A stretch of 64,000 bases of DNA from Przewalskia tangutica (Eukaryota > Streptophyta > Magnoliopsida > Solanales > Solanaceae), in the NCBI GenBank assembly GCA_029844215.1, contig JAQGDG010000260.1, positions 124,001 to 188,000 on the forward strand, given 5' to 3'. Both the position numbers and the translations under genes were made by a program. Numbering within the stretch: the first letter of the stretch is position 1; each line of letters starts with the position of its first letter. Below are positions 11,023 through 23,329 of the stretch, piece by piece. The notes beneath the pieces were generated by a model. That model was not told the origin of the DNA. It saw nothing but the letters and a program-made list of their open reading frames with translations, and ran no database searches.

Positions 11023-14000
11023 TGACACCCAATTTTGACCCTCCCGCCCACCATTAACCATAAAATTACACTAATTTTGTAAAATAATTTTTATGATTTT
11101 TATAATAAAATGTAGCGATAAAACATAAATACAGCATAAATAATTAATTTAATAATGGCATCGCCTTACGTAGAGTTTTAAGCACTTAGAGTCTCGCTAC
11201 CGCATTAATTAACTTTAAGCTTTGTCGTAATTTTAAATAATTAATAAATGCATAAAATAAATAATTTAGCGATAACGCTGTGGTCGTAGCATAGCCGCAT
11301 TTATTAGTAATCATTTGTAATTTAAAGTCAATTTTTTTTTAATCTAAATACATGCATTTAAAAGCGTCGCATTTATAAAAGCTTTAAACAATTCTTAAAA
11401 ATCATACTTGCATTTAGCGTTTAAATAATTTAATCTAAGCTCATTTTAATTTTAATTTAACTTCGCAATAATGCACAATAATAAGATTTTAAATAATAGC
11501 GTCGCATTCTAAAGTATTAAGCATTAATTAAATAGCACGCCCGCATTTATTTATTATAACAATTAGATTAATGAAGCACCTAATTATTTTAATCACATTT
11601 GTTAATTTAAGTTATCACTAATTAATTAATACACTTGCCTAGAATTAATTAGCTAATTAATTAACTAGCCTAAAAACTAATTAAACTCCTAGATTTTAAT
11701 ACTACCCTTTAACTACCCAGCCCAACTAATTCGCCACCAACCCGCACGCCACCCTCCTCTCTACCCTTATCAGTCAAAGGCCCACGCCCAAAACTGATTT
11801 ACTTCAGCCCTCTTCTTTCCCTCACACTCGTCCTTCTCGTCGAAAACCTAAAACGCAACCCTAGAAAAAAAAAAACTTCAATCGCCGCCACGCCCGGATT
11901 TCTCGCCGGAGAATCCGGGACTTTCCTTACCCATGCACACAGACAGCTCATAACTTACCATAAGCTTACAAGATCAGAAAAGAATCGTATCTCATAGAAT
12001 CAGCGCGAATCTTACCAAATCGTGATCAAAATCACCCAAAATCGCCGATGGCTTACCAAATTCGAACACTAATTAGGGCTATAAATACAGGTTTATACGC
12101 ATGCAAAAGGGAGGTGAGGAGAAGGGCAGAACATTGGGAGAATCGAGATAGGCAGAGCTCGAGTTGGAGGGCGCGGTAAGACTTTGATCGGGCGAACCCA
12201 GCAGATTCGTGATAGGTACGGGAACAACAATCGCTTAATCGCAGACTCAAGTAAGCACACCCTCAAACGACTAGTCGCACGCCTCTAACCTTTAAGCAAG
12301 CGCTAGAATAGCGTGTCGAAACCAATTGAAAACCGATAGGCATTTAGAATCGTAACCATCTGAACTCGCAAGAAACAAAGAATCGCTTCTCAAGCCTCAT
12401 TTCTCCCCACCGCATTAGCTAGCTCCTCCGAGTGGACCGACGACTTGATACGCTGCCTCGGTTCGCTGTCCGAGAAGGTAACCAATCCCTTTAAATTCGT
12501 TATATCCCTATTATGATGTATGTTTTGTTTATCTCAAAATGTCCTCTCTGCTTCAATATTGATTCCGCCTCCGCTACGTGCCCTGCTTTCTAAGTCATGC
12601 AATTGTGTTGATCTTACATACTCATTGCATCTGCCCGGTTAAGTAAATGCTAAGTGACGCTTTAAAAAAACGAGTATAAACTCTCATAAGAACTTAACAA
12701 AAGTGGTCTGCTTGTATTTGCTTGCTTGTCCCATGTTTCCACCGTCTTTCTACAAGTTCAACCTCAATCTTGTGTCGCCTTAAATCTGTATGTATGGTTA
12801 ACTTTCTCGATAACGCCTTTGGCATAACCTTGTCAATCTATGTAGCCCCAATCATCGCACAAGTTTGGTCTCGCTCAAAATGTTTAAACTTTAGAAGGCT
12901 TAAAGATTGTCATTAAAAATGAATCAAAGCATATTCACGTAGTTTAGTGTCGAGTGTCATAGTGAAAAATGTAATCAGAACGGCTTGTGTAAATCATAAT
13001 GCGATTAAATAATGTTATGATGTATACCTAGACTTGTGATAGGCTATCTTAGAATTAGTGGCCTAAAAGATCGCTGTGTATGCCACAGCTAGGAATATCT
13101 TGTCTCTTTTCATATTTTATGAGAAATATCATGCTTCGAACCCGCTTAGTTCCGTATAAGTCCATAAGCTCGCAGTAAATAGAATTAATGATGATCCCAG
13201 CTGCTCATTGTTTGCCCTTATTTCGCAAGCCATTCTACTTGCTATTCGCTTAAAGGATCATGTCTTAACAGAGGACGAATGATTGAGGTAAACAAGAGTA
13301 AGATGCGCAAGGACATCATATGATCAATTGCTTTAGATTTCTAAGTTAAATGTGGTCTATCACTCGGTTGAGCCTGCCCATCCCTTCTTTTAAAAATCAA
13401 AAATAATTGGTTGGGTTTACACCGCTTGAGTGCCGATTTATCCTCCTCTAAATTGATAATTTATTATTTGGGCCACCTACTTGTTTCCTCCGCTTGCCTT
13501 ATCGTTTCCATTCCCCGCCCAACAAAGGCATGTTAAAGTATAGAATCATGGATAATGCATATGTTCCGCCTCTCAAGATCATTTTGTTTATCGCCTTTGA
13601 TACAATTGACAAATACTAATCTTTATCCTTTTTATTTTTACATGAAATGCACGGAGGCAAATGAAGAGTTTCATGAGACTCATCACGAGCTACTTCAAAC
13701 GGCAACCCGCGCCTACGTGCATCCGCATTCGCTCCCGCTTCAGAATTCCTAGAAAACAACAGACGCCGCCATCCGTCAGAAAGAGCATTCTTAAATCCCG
13801 CTCTCTTTACTTGCTATTCATTTATTTATTTGTTTATTGTAATTTAATTACTCTATTTCGTAATATTTAGGATATCTAGCAATTAGGTCTTTAAATATAC
13901 GAGACGGAGTAATTACATTTTAGAAACGCATTCTTCTTTATTTGCCTTTTAGACTATTAAGCATGTTTAAAAATCTAAAAATAAGTAATCTAACTTGCAT

Positions 14001-15033
14001 CATAAAACTAACAATTTGTTAAAATCCATAAATGATTTTCTCTAAACTCTCAAAATAGCATCTTAACATTTTATATAATATTACGCTAGTTAAGCAAGAT
14101 TAATTTAGCTAGTAGCATACCTAACTAAATAACCTTTGCATAAATACATAATTAGTCCATAAAGCACCTTCCTAGCATTCTTTAGCATTTTAGCATCCTT
14201 CTAGCACCTTTTTAAAAGCACCCCTTCACATTTAACACTTCTTGCATTTTTAGCACCTCTTTTAGCATTTTGCACTTTTAACACCCTTTGTTTTTAGCAC
14301 CCTTTACCTTTAAAGTTAATCCCTTAGCACCCTCTTAATATTTAGGCACCCTAGCACTACTTCGTTTACACTTAGCACTTTTAAATTGCTAGCACTTTTG
14401 TTAAGCGTCTCTAACATTTAATATTTTAGCACCTCTTAGCATTCTTTCGCATATAGCACCTTTTGCTCTTTTTAGACTAAAGCATCTTTAAACATTTTAG
14501 CATCGCATTTTTCTTAAATATAATAATTACCCTAGGTTTGGCAGGACAACCGCAAGTTAGCGGATCTTAGAGGGTGCCTAACCCCTTCCCTCTAGATTAA
14601 TAAAGAACCCTTACCCAGAATCTCACTAAGTTTAGCAGACCATAAAATGGAGTTAATGTTTTACTTTAAACTAGTTAAACATTTAGGTGTCCTAATTCAC
14701 CCAAACTAATTGTGTGGCGACTCATAACCCTTAGCATTCTAGCAACCCTTTAGCATTTTTCTTTTTCTTTTAGCACCCTTTTAAACTTTAGCCCTTTTTG
14801 CACCTTTAGCACCTTTAAGCTTTTAAACATCTTTTGCAATTTTAGCATCCTTTTAGCATTTTTAGAACTTTTTAAACACTTCTTTAAACACTTTAACTTT
14901 CCTTCTTAACTTTTTTTTTTAAAAAAAAAAAAAAACCTCTAAGCCTCTTAAACCATTTATTATTTATTTTCTAACCTTTGCATTTTAAGCAGGAGTTTTA
15001 TTTAAAAAATGCCGCTAAAAAAAGTACGCGATA
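11023..15033 (+). repeat. 3' LTR of the large Ogre/Tat-like element
   Basis: It aligns with 3716-7780. The first three bases of the expected TGTTGACACCC are altered (CGCTGACACCC). It ends ACGCGATA where the partner ends GCGACA, followed by AGCAC as the target duplication. Confidence 0.85.
12079..12087 (+). promoter_or_regulatory. TATA box in 3' LTR of the large Ogre/Tat-like element
   Basis: CTATAAATA sits at the same relative place as 4768-4776. Confidence 0.5.
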
Positions 15034-16180
15034 AGCACGGGTAAGACACAATTTGCAATTTGGAGGTCACATCTGAGGATCCACATACGCACATAGCTAA
15101 TTTCTTGAGCTATGTGCAACTTTCGATATAACTGCGTTATCGATGATGCCGTCAGATTGAGGCTCTTTCCTTCTCACTCGTGGATAGAGCAAAAGTATGG
15201 TTGAATTCACACCGATTCGATTTTTACATGCACGAAATGGGCACATAAATTCCTAGCAAGTTCTTTTCCCCATGCAGCAAAGAAAATCGAGGAGTGGTTG
15301 AACAACTTCTACCAAGCATGGAGAGTCCTTATATGGCTTAGGAAAGGTTCAAAGACTTGCAGAGAAATGCCCACACTATCATTGAGTTGTGGAACTTGGT
15401 CCACATCTTCTATAACTGGCCGAGCAGACAACCGTAACCATCATAGATGCAGCGAAAGTGGGGCATTCATGAGAAAAAGTACCACGACGCCACGAGTTAT
15501 TAGAAGATATGGCCACCAACAACCATGTCACGTACAGAGGTCGATGTTGGGAGGAGAAATGTGAGTCCACGAAATAGATGCCATTCACGCTTTGAATGCC
15601 CAAGTTTCTTTGGCAAAACAAATCGTAAACATACAAAGGTCGATGAACGCGGTCAGATGCCTAAAAGTCAGGAAATACGTAGTGGCCCACATACATTCGA
15701 TAGGTGTCCTTCAGCTGATCCCAATAATATACCAATGGAGCAGGCAGAGTGCCAGGCCGTGGGTAATTATCAAAGGCCACAAAACAATCCATACTCCAAC
15801 ACTTATAATCCAGGGTGGAGAAATCACCAAAATTTCTCATGGAGATGAGACCAGGGGCAACAAAATCAATACGAGGCGATGTCAAACCCAAGCAGAACCA
15901 AATCGTGAGCAGCTTTACTCGTGCCCAGATCCTCAGCGATTCAATGCACCGGTTCAGAAGAAAAGCGACGAGTGGCATGGCGGACAATCACAACGCCTGC
16001 ACTCGATTCGCCATGAAGCTAGATCCTCGTTCAGAACTTGGAAACCAGTGGGTCAACTAGCAAAGCAGTAAACAAGAAAGCGATGGTACACTGCCAAGCA
16101 AAACAGAGGTAAATCCAGATGGAAGCGGTCGGCGATGCGATTGAGAAGTGGAAGACGATTGAGCAGCGATTTCTTCACAA
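15034..16180 (+). pseudogene. Athila gag, 3' part
   Basis: Gag resumes directly after the nested element. In shifting frames one reads TSEDPHTHIANFL (about 15070), VIDDAVRLRLFPFSL (about 15135), LLEDMATNNHVTYRG (about 15500) and the hallmark NNPYSNTYNPGWRNHQNFSW (about 15783-15842). The frame is broken at least four times and there are in-frame stops, so no full Gag is possible as read. Several breaks lie at CTG/CAG-like spots and may be sequencing errors. Confidence 0.82.
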
Positions 16181-16239
16181 TAGTTGAAAAAGGCGAGAGA
16201 TAGAAAAGAGAAGGTGGTTGAACCTAGCCCGGTGGTAGA

Positions 16240-17037
16240 AAACTCCAGAAGGAGTATACTAAAAGATCCCTTTCCCCGAGATTACAATGGAAGGCGGTTG
16301 ATAAACAATTCTCCAAATTCTTGGATAAATTCAAAGTTCGCATATCAACATACCTTTTATAGAGGCTTTTAGCGAGATGTCTTCCCATTTCAAGTTCATG
16401 AAGGAAATATCGGGAAGAAGAAGAAGAAGCTGGCGGAATATGAGATAGTAGCACTAACAGAAGAGTGTAGTGCTATCTTGCAGAAGAAGTTGTCACCAAA
16501 ACTAAAGGATCCAGGAAGCTTTACACTACCTTGCACAGTGGGCGGGGTGACTTGCAATGCAGCTGTGTGTGATTTAGGGCAAGTATAAATCGACGCCTTA
16601 TCAGTATTTAAACGATTGGAGTTGGGTGAGGCCAAACCGACCACAGTGAGCCTGCAGATGGCCGATAGGACAGTGGTTCATCCAAGAGGGAAGATTGAGG
16701 ATGTGATTGTTAAAGTAGGAAAATTCTTCTTTCCCGCAGACTTCCTCATTCTTGACATGGAAGAAGATGCGGAAATCCCTATCATATTTGGGAGACCATT
16801 CCTAGCAACAGGGAGAGCTTTGATTGATGTAGAAAGGGGAAAGCTAACATTAAGGATGGAGAAGGAAGAAATGGTATTTAAAGTTTTTAAACATGTCATT
16901 GAGCCACCAACCATGAGCAGGTGCTTTGCAATCAGCACCATCAAACCCCCATGCGAGCCAATACAAGTCAACCAAAGGGAGATGAGCCCACGAGCGAGCA
17001 TGGTTTGCCAAACCCCACCGACGCAGTATGTGTTCTG
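16240..17037 (+). pseudogene. Athila aspartic protease region
   Basis: The region just after gag encodes the Athila-type retropepsin. The catalytic CDLG is at 16568-16579. One G is missing after it, so the frame runs to a stop four residues later. The downstream ORF (16616-17037) keeps the second half, including IIFGRPFLATGRALIDVERG, the conserved flap-to-C-terminal part. It ends with a stop at 17036 and no reverse transcriptase follows, whereas a complete Athila would continue into pol. It is therefore a gag-protease derivative. Confidence 0.82.
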
Positions 17038-18059
17038 AACTCCCTTCGATAATGCTAAGAGGAAAAGAAAAGAAAAGCAAAATGTGGAGGAAATGGATTA
17101 GTTGGGGTTGATCCACCCTACCGGTTATTAAAACTAAGGAACTTGCGTCCCGCTAAAAGACGTTAAAGACAATTACTTGGGAGGCAACCAACGCTTTCAA
17201 TTATGTTATTTTAATTCCTGTCTTTAGTTTATTTTATTTTGTCTAGAACAGTCTCACGGTCTTGGGTTCTAGTGTTTGTGTTGTGATTGACAGGTATAGG
17301 AAAATACATTGAAGGGCGAAAAACTGAAGAAAAACGAGGATTTCGGCAAAGCGGGTAGGCCACGGCGCCAGAGGCGAGTCGCGCGCCAAAGAATCGAAAA
17401 GCGATGAAGTTTAAGCGCGCGCGCCACGGCGTATTGCGGCGTAAATCTAAAATTTGCCAAGTTTAGCGCGTATTTCAGAATGGCGCGCGAGAAAGTCCCG
17501 GGCGAGTGCGAGAACCTTGGCGCGGCTGGCGAAATCCAGAAACTTAAAAACGCCCAGAAATCAGATCTGCCCCAAATTCAAAACCAAAAACCTAACCCCC
17601 TCCTTCAAAAACACACGAAAATCCAAAATTTGCCCAAATCCTCCACAAATCCAACCAACCACAACTAACTCTTAAATTCCTAAAAACCCTTAGCTATCTC
17701 AAACAACAAAGCTCCATTCCATAGCCTCAAACCACCATTAGAAACAAGAATGACTTGAATCTTCTCATAAAAAGGTATTTTTTTTATGTTCTTGAGATCT
17801 TTACTAAAGTCACAGGAGGTAGTAGTTTGAAGGAGTATTGTAGGTGTGAAGTAGTTTGGGTGCTGAAAAATTGATTGTGAAGTTTGGAGAAAGAGTAGAA
17901 AAGGAGGTGTGGGTATTGGGTAGTAGAGTTGAAGTTTGAGGTGTTGTGTTTAATCGCTAGTTGTTGATTGTGTTGGGAAACATTTGTGTCACTAAGTTGT
18001 AAGTCATAGAACTGTTTTAACCATGGCCACGTGAAGAGAAGAGCCTCAACATCCACCCA
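17038..18059 (+). mobile_element. Athila region between protease and extra ORF
   Basis: The conserved Athila block with GACGTTAAAGACAATTACTT and GGGAGGCAACCAACGC lies at about 17160-17192. In full elements this block lies after pol, so its position right after the protease shows that pol was deleted. A GC-rich stretch at 17330-17530 and a proline/asparagine/lysine-rich open frame (17454-17675) follow. I do not recognise a domain in it. Confidence 0.6.
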
Positions 18060-18720
18060 AACACATTACGCATGATACTAGGTTTGTGAGCTACCAAACT
18101 TTCCAAAGATACAAAAAGCGATCTAAACCCTTAATCCTCGAAGGAACGGACTATCGAGAGAGTCGTTTGGGAAGAGGATGTTTATGAGCCCATTCGGGCA
18201 ATGATTGAGTTGAGGGGTGGAGGAGATTTGTAAATCCGAGAAGATAGCACCCGATGAACACAACAATGGTGCGTGAATTCTATGCTAACTCTTGGAGAGG
18301 TGGAAAGGGGATGCTTTGTGAGGAAGATACATGTCTGTGACGAGACGCGATAAATATGGCTCTAAGGCGGTTGATGTTGAAGAAAGTAGTGATTGGAACC
18401 ATTTTAGAACACGGTCTAGGAGCACCAACAACATCAAATGGGACACCGCCGCAGATACGATGAAACTACCCCATTTGTTTTTGATAGTGCAAAATGGGTC
18501 AAGAGCACCGAGCAGTGCAATTCAACAAAGCGACCAAGGGTTGGCTATATTTCGTCAACGCCGCATTGATTCCATCCACGCATTTCACGCAGTGCGTAAG
18601 ATAGGATTAAGGCGATATATGGAATTATGGCGGATGGCGATTGATGTGAGAAAGAGATAGTCATAGCATTGAAGAGATCGGCGGGTTGGTGACAACGGTG
18701 GATTGGGGCGTGACTTCACT
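18060..18720 (+). pseudogene. Athila extra downstream ORF, plant-transposon-protein-like
   Basis: Broken translations read FVSYQTFQRYKKRSK and then MVREFYANSW at about 18264. Together with later blocks around 18600 these resemble the putative plant transposon protein domain often found in the 3' ORF of Athila-type elements. The ORF is interrupted by frame shifts and stops near 18170 and 18330. It sits where env-like ORFs occur in this lineage. Its function is not established and I infer none. Confidence 0.5.
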
Positions 18721-20355
18721 TATCACGATTTGTGCCACATGAATGGGGTCCCAACCCTACCCACCGACACTTTGAGAGAAACCAACGCCGTGACATATGG
18801 GATAGTGCACTCTTTCCCGGACCCAAGCCCCGTGACGGAAGAAGAGCACAACCAGTGAAGAAGCAGCAGCGCAGAGGCGCGATGAGCGAAGATGAGCACG
18901 AAATAGGGGCTCAATATGAGGCGAGACCTAGCCACCACCAACTACGTAATCGTAACCTCCGGTGCACATGATGGAGCAAGTGCTCGAACGCAGAATGATG
19001 ATGCAACATTTCGACACAATGATACAAGGACAAAATGAGTTGAGACGGGGACAACATGAGTTGCGACAAGGCGGCAAGAATCGAGGCGAGCAACAACAAT
19101 TGCACCAGCGGTTTGTGAGATGAGTTCCCTGCTCAACGATGGTCGATGCATTATCCACCGCCACCACCACCATTTTAGCCAAAGTCTGTAAGTGTCTTAT
19201 TTCTTTTATTGTCTTTGAGTCTACACACATTGAGGACAATGTGGGATTTAAGTTTGGGGGTGTTTTATTTTGTGTCGTGTTTTACTTGTGTCATGTTATG
19301 TTTTATTTAAGTCTTTTTATTATTTTTATGTATTTTTGAGTCACAAATTTTTTTCTTTTTGAGTCATAATTGTCTGTCAAAAGATCATGTATGCTGTAGT
19401 TGCTAGAAACACCTAGTGAAGTAAGGTGGAATAATGTAATGGAATTGAAGCAACTATCTAAACACTAGTCGGATATGCCAAAAACTCATGAGAATGCATC
19501 TATTTCGAGTTTCTTGCTTAAATTGTGCATGCTAAATAATGAAAACCTATGTGTTATGATTGTTTGCTATTTGAGGCGAAATAGTTAGGATATCGTGTTG
19601 TGAGATGACTCTGCATTTCTTTCATAGCCAATTCTTACCACTCTTTTCTATCCTGACTTTAAATATATCCCTAGTCAGCCCCGTTGAGCCTAAAAATTGA
19701 AACTTCTTTTTTGACACCCTATATTCCCACAAATTGTGCCATAAGTAAAAATGTGAAGTAATGGAATAAATTGTGTTAAAAAAGAGACAAAAAGAGTGAA
19801 TGAGCTTGTTGCTTTGATTAAAAAGTAATAAGAAATAGGCAAAAGCCTAAGTTTGGGGTGCTTGTCATTATTATATACTTCACTCTCCCAAAACAAAGAG
19901 GAAAAGATAGAATCGAAGTGAAGGAAAGAACAAAAGAAAAGGGAAATATCAAAAGTTAAAGAGCTTATGGTACGAAATGAGCCTAAAATGCCTATTTTTA
20001 CCTACCTATACCTAAGCCTACATTACAACCATTAAAGACACAAGATCTCTTTTATGCATATCCAGGATTAGTGGAGAATAGCAAGTAAGCATGACATAGG
20101 ATTTTTGAATTTATATGCATGATTTAGTATATTGACTTCCATTAAGCATGATAAATATGAGTTTGCGTAATATCTAGCTTAATGTGTTTAGTGTGCTAAA
20201 AATTTCATGCTATATGTTCTGCGTATTATCCGCTAACCTTCATGTTTTCTAGATAACACTAATGCAAAGAAAAGTGATCAATGTCGTAGTCTTTTATTTT
20301 CGTTTCTTGAGTCTTTTATTTCTTTCTTTCTATCTTTGCTCGAGGCGAGCAAAGG
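18721..20355 (+). mobile_element. Athila 3' untranslated region
   Basis: A coiled-coil-like broken frame (about 18960-19130, rich in M, Q, E and R) leads to the conserved TTGAGGACAATGTGGGATTT and AAGTTTGGGGG block at 19228-19259. AT-rich non-coding DNA follows. Further AAGTTTGGGGT copies lie at about 19850 and 20358. Confidence 0.6.
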
Positions 20356-20371
20356 TTAAGTTTGGGGTATT
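20356..20371 (+). promoter_or_regulatory. Athila polypurine tract
   Basis: TTAAGTTTGGGGTATT immediately precedes the 3' LTR start and would prime plus-strand synthesis. Confidence 0.6.
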
Positions 20372-21695
20372 TGATCTGTATTTTATATACACTTTTAGTC
20401 GATTTAGTAAGTCTTTGTCCATTTTTGTACAAATAAGTGTCGTATTAGGATAGTTTTCTTTCTTTTGAGTCAAAGTGGTTAAAATGGCAAAATGGCGGAA
20501 AAGGAGCTAAAAGAGAGCAAAAGAGGAGGTTCCAGCTAAAAGCAGAGAAAGTGGCGAACGCAGCGAAACCCGCACAGCACCGGCCTCCTGCGATCAGCTG
20601 GTCGCGGCGCTACAATATCGCAGAGGCTGCGAAGACCAGCGCGCGGCTCCATGTCAACAGTGCGGGTCGCGGCGCCTCGATGCCAGAGGTCGAGCGCGGC
20701 AAATCACCGAAGGACCGAGATTCCGGCCGCGCGCCGAGCGCCGCGGCGACGCTGGAAAAATCGTGTTTTGACAATTTTTCGGGCCAGCTCGAGGAAAAGT
20801 TAAGAGCGGTTTGACTATAAAAGGAGAACCTAGGCAGATTTTAAGGGTTCCCCTTGCACAACTCAAGATTTCTTGCTGAGATTGGAGACCATAATTTAGT
20901 ACTTTTTTCCTTTTTCTTTTCTTTATTTCATTTTGTATGATGACTTTTGAATTAGTTCTTGTCATGTCAATGACTAGGAACTAATTCTCTTATAGGCTTT
21001 CATGTTAATTCTCTAGAAACTTATGTTATGAATTAACGCGTATACATGGTTATTATTCTTCTTTGAGAGATTTATCCAATAATTGCTTTGAATGCTTGGT
21101 AATTAATTGACAACTAATTATCACTATATGATTTCTAATTTACTTGAAAGGAGAGATTGTGAATATCTTGTAAGTTGGGTAGACATTCTCGATTGGGGAT
21201 GAAAATACCTCAATTATTTATGTAAGCGTTAATGAGAGGCTTAAAACCCCAATTTTGTGCATGGTGCGTGACGGTTAACTAGGTTTTTGTTCTTAATCCT
21301 CCTATAGAGTTATCCTTATCACCAAAGGTAGGTAAGGTGCAATCTTTGGGTTGAGTGTTTATATATCCTTAACTGAATATAAAACGATTTCAGAAACCCG
21401 CTTTCTCCAGAAGAAGTCCATAATTCATTGCATTAATAAATAACATAAGCGGATAGTTGAAGAGACACGGAAGCCTATTCCCATCACATCGAAGTAAACT
21501 CGTTAGTTAAATTAGTCTTTATAATTCTTAGTTATAAACACACAAAATCAAATATCAATTGCCAAATAGATACCAAAAGATAGATAGTTGGTACTTGAAC
21601 CCTAATCCTCGTGGGCGATATTCGGTCTTACTAGACTATATTACTTGTCACGATAACGCACTTGCGTTAAAGTGTGTGCATCTTTTCGCGCATCA
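20372..21695 (+). repeat. Athila 3' LTR
   Basis: The 1324-bp LTR aligns with 1875-3214. It starts TGATCTGTATTTT and ends CGCGCATCA, followed by the ACTAG target duplication. Confidence 0.84.
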
Positions 21696-21700
21696 ACTAG

Positions 21701-23313
21701 TCCGACACTTTGGCGCCAAGATTCATCTAAACAAGTCAACCTCATTACACGACTGCGTTTAAATGCCTAAGTAAATTTAGCCTTTGTAAGCAAACACTTT
21801 GGTGTAAATACCTACAAAAGTTTATTATTTACTTTCATTTTAACACATCTATGAAAAGACCTTGGTCCTCTTAGACTTAGAGCAAATGCTTTGGCATAAA
21901 TACTCATATCGCCGAAATTTTTTTAGCGCCCTAACAATTATAATGGACGCGTTATAATTTTAGACTTGTATGTAATGTTTGGGGAACATTTTTAGTTTTC
22001 GGGGATTCATTCAAGATAAAAAATCAAGTCATACATCATATGACATCCTATCATGCAATATCTAAATACAATTAGATGGAAAACCATCAAACCCAATAGG
22101 CATGATAAAAGATGGTTTTAATCACATACTGGGCGCCGTCTACCCAGACAGTTATAGCGGTCATTTGAAATTAAACAATTACTGGGCGTCGCCTACCCAG
22201 ACAATAATTGTGGACGATATGCTAATAATTTAAATGCATCACATTCAATCACTTAGCACATTTGTATATTATTCAATAATATACTATTAATGATAACTAT
22301 GGGTATATTTGTCTAAACTCTATAATACATGTAAATGTCAAACAGTCCCTAAACATTTTCTGATTTCAAAGTTCTTATTTTCAGGAATTCTGCAAATTTT
22401 AAATATTTACAGTTTAGTCCTTTAAAAATTTAAAAGTTCAATCTGAACCCATATAAACTCAGAAAATGCAATTCTAAACCTTAGAAAATATTTTCAAGTT
22501 TCTAAGACATGTTTGCAATTTCCAGAACCTAAAATCAACTTTCAGAAAAGTTTCTTTAATTACAGATTTGCCCGAAAGGACCAAATCTGTTCGATTCAAA
22601 AACTTTATTTTCAGAAACTGAAACCTTTAAAACTTCAGATTCAGAATCTGAAACTTTTACTCTGTTTCTGACTTTCAATTTTTTTTTTAAATTGTAAATG
22701 CGCATGTTTCCGACAGTGGTACCATGATGCCTCCGAGGCGATAAGCTCGAATCTGCAAATTAATTAGCACCGCTTGCCTCATAATTGCCGTCACAGGCAC
22801 CGCGGTGCCTCGAAAGCAGATTGTCCGAAAAATTAATTTTAAGCTTCTAGATGAACAGCATTGCGGCTCCCATGAACAGGACCACGGTGTTCCAATTGTG
22901 GAATCCTGACGCCGCCACAAAACCCTAGCAGGCACCGCGGTGTCTCTCTTCCAGAATCACAAAATCCGAAATTTCTGAACCCCTAAAACTGGTTTAGGGC
23001 CAGATCTTTCAAATATATCACTTGTATTACCATCACCATTAAAACAACATGTTCATCGACCATCAAATCTAATTTTCTTCTCGTTCTTCGTTTCAATGCA
23101 CCATGCTTTAAGCCGGATAACGCACTTCAACTTAGAAAAGTTATATATTGAATTGACTTGTTCGAATACATAATTGCATTAACAGATCTGGTCACAAGGA
23201 CCATGTGTTCTACATGTTTAGGGTTTTAAAGCTTTTAACAACATAAAATATAGATCTAAACAAATCCTAACCTATATTATCATTAATTTCACTACATATC
23301 ACACGAAACAGCA
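21701..23313 (-). mobile_element. copia leader, part proximal to the 5' LTR
   Basis: This is the untranslated leader of the minus-strand copia element. It holds degenerate ACTTTGG repeats (21710-21910), two hairpin-forming GGGCG...CTACCCAGACA repeats (22128-22203) and several GGCACCGCGGTGCC-like palindromes (22700-22945). No convincing gene is visible. Confidence 0.6.
22796..22809. repeat. perfect 14-bp palindrome GGCACCGCGGTGCC
   Basis: The site is its own reverse complement. Close variants occur at about 22767, 22880, 22931, 23765 and 23788 in the leader and LTR. Confidence 0.6.
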
Positions 23314-23314
23314 C

Positions 23315-23329
23315 AGACTCTGATACCAA
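23315..23329 (-). promoter_or_regulatory. copia primer binding site (tRNA-iMet type)
   Basis: On the minus strand it reads TTGGTATCAGAGTC, next to the LTR end ACACCTACA. This is the standard copia primer site. Confidence 0.85.

Larger units (their letters stand above)
3716..15033 (+). mobile_element. Ogre/Tat-like non-autonomous LTR element with ~4-kb LTRs
   Basis: LTRs of 4065 bp (3716-7780) and about 4011 bp (11023-15033) flank an internal region of about 3.2 kb with no recognisable gag or pol. The LTR starts TGTTGACACCC, and the primer site TGGCGACTACTGGGACT resembles the tRNA-Arg-type site of Ogre/Tat elements. Huge LTRs and tandem repeats upstream of the 3' LTR are also typical of that lineage. 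The element sits in the gag gene of the Athila copy. The family name rests on these structural signs, because there is no polymerase to classify. Confidence 0.8.
1875..21695 (+). mobile_element. Athila-type Ty3/gypsy element, non-autonomous, with a nested insertion
   Basis: Two LTRs of about 1.33 kb flank an internal region that contains the 11.3-kb element at 3716-15033. ACTAG at 1870-1874 and at 21696-21700 is the 5-bp target duplication, and host sequence joins across it. Athila assignment rests on three signs. The primer site is GCGCCGTTGCCGGGGA. Gag has the very characteristic block ending PYSNTYNPGWRNHQNFSW. The PPT-proximal DNA carries GAGGACAATGTGGGATTTAA and AAGTTTGGGG. Without the nested insert the internal region is only about 5.8 kb, and no reverse transcriptase, RNase H or integrase sequence was found. 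Confidence 0.88.

Noticed and set aside
22687..22935. 82-residue minus-strand frame in copia leader
   Set aside because: It is rich in the GGCACC palindromes, lies in an untranslated leader and shows no known domain.
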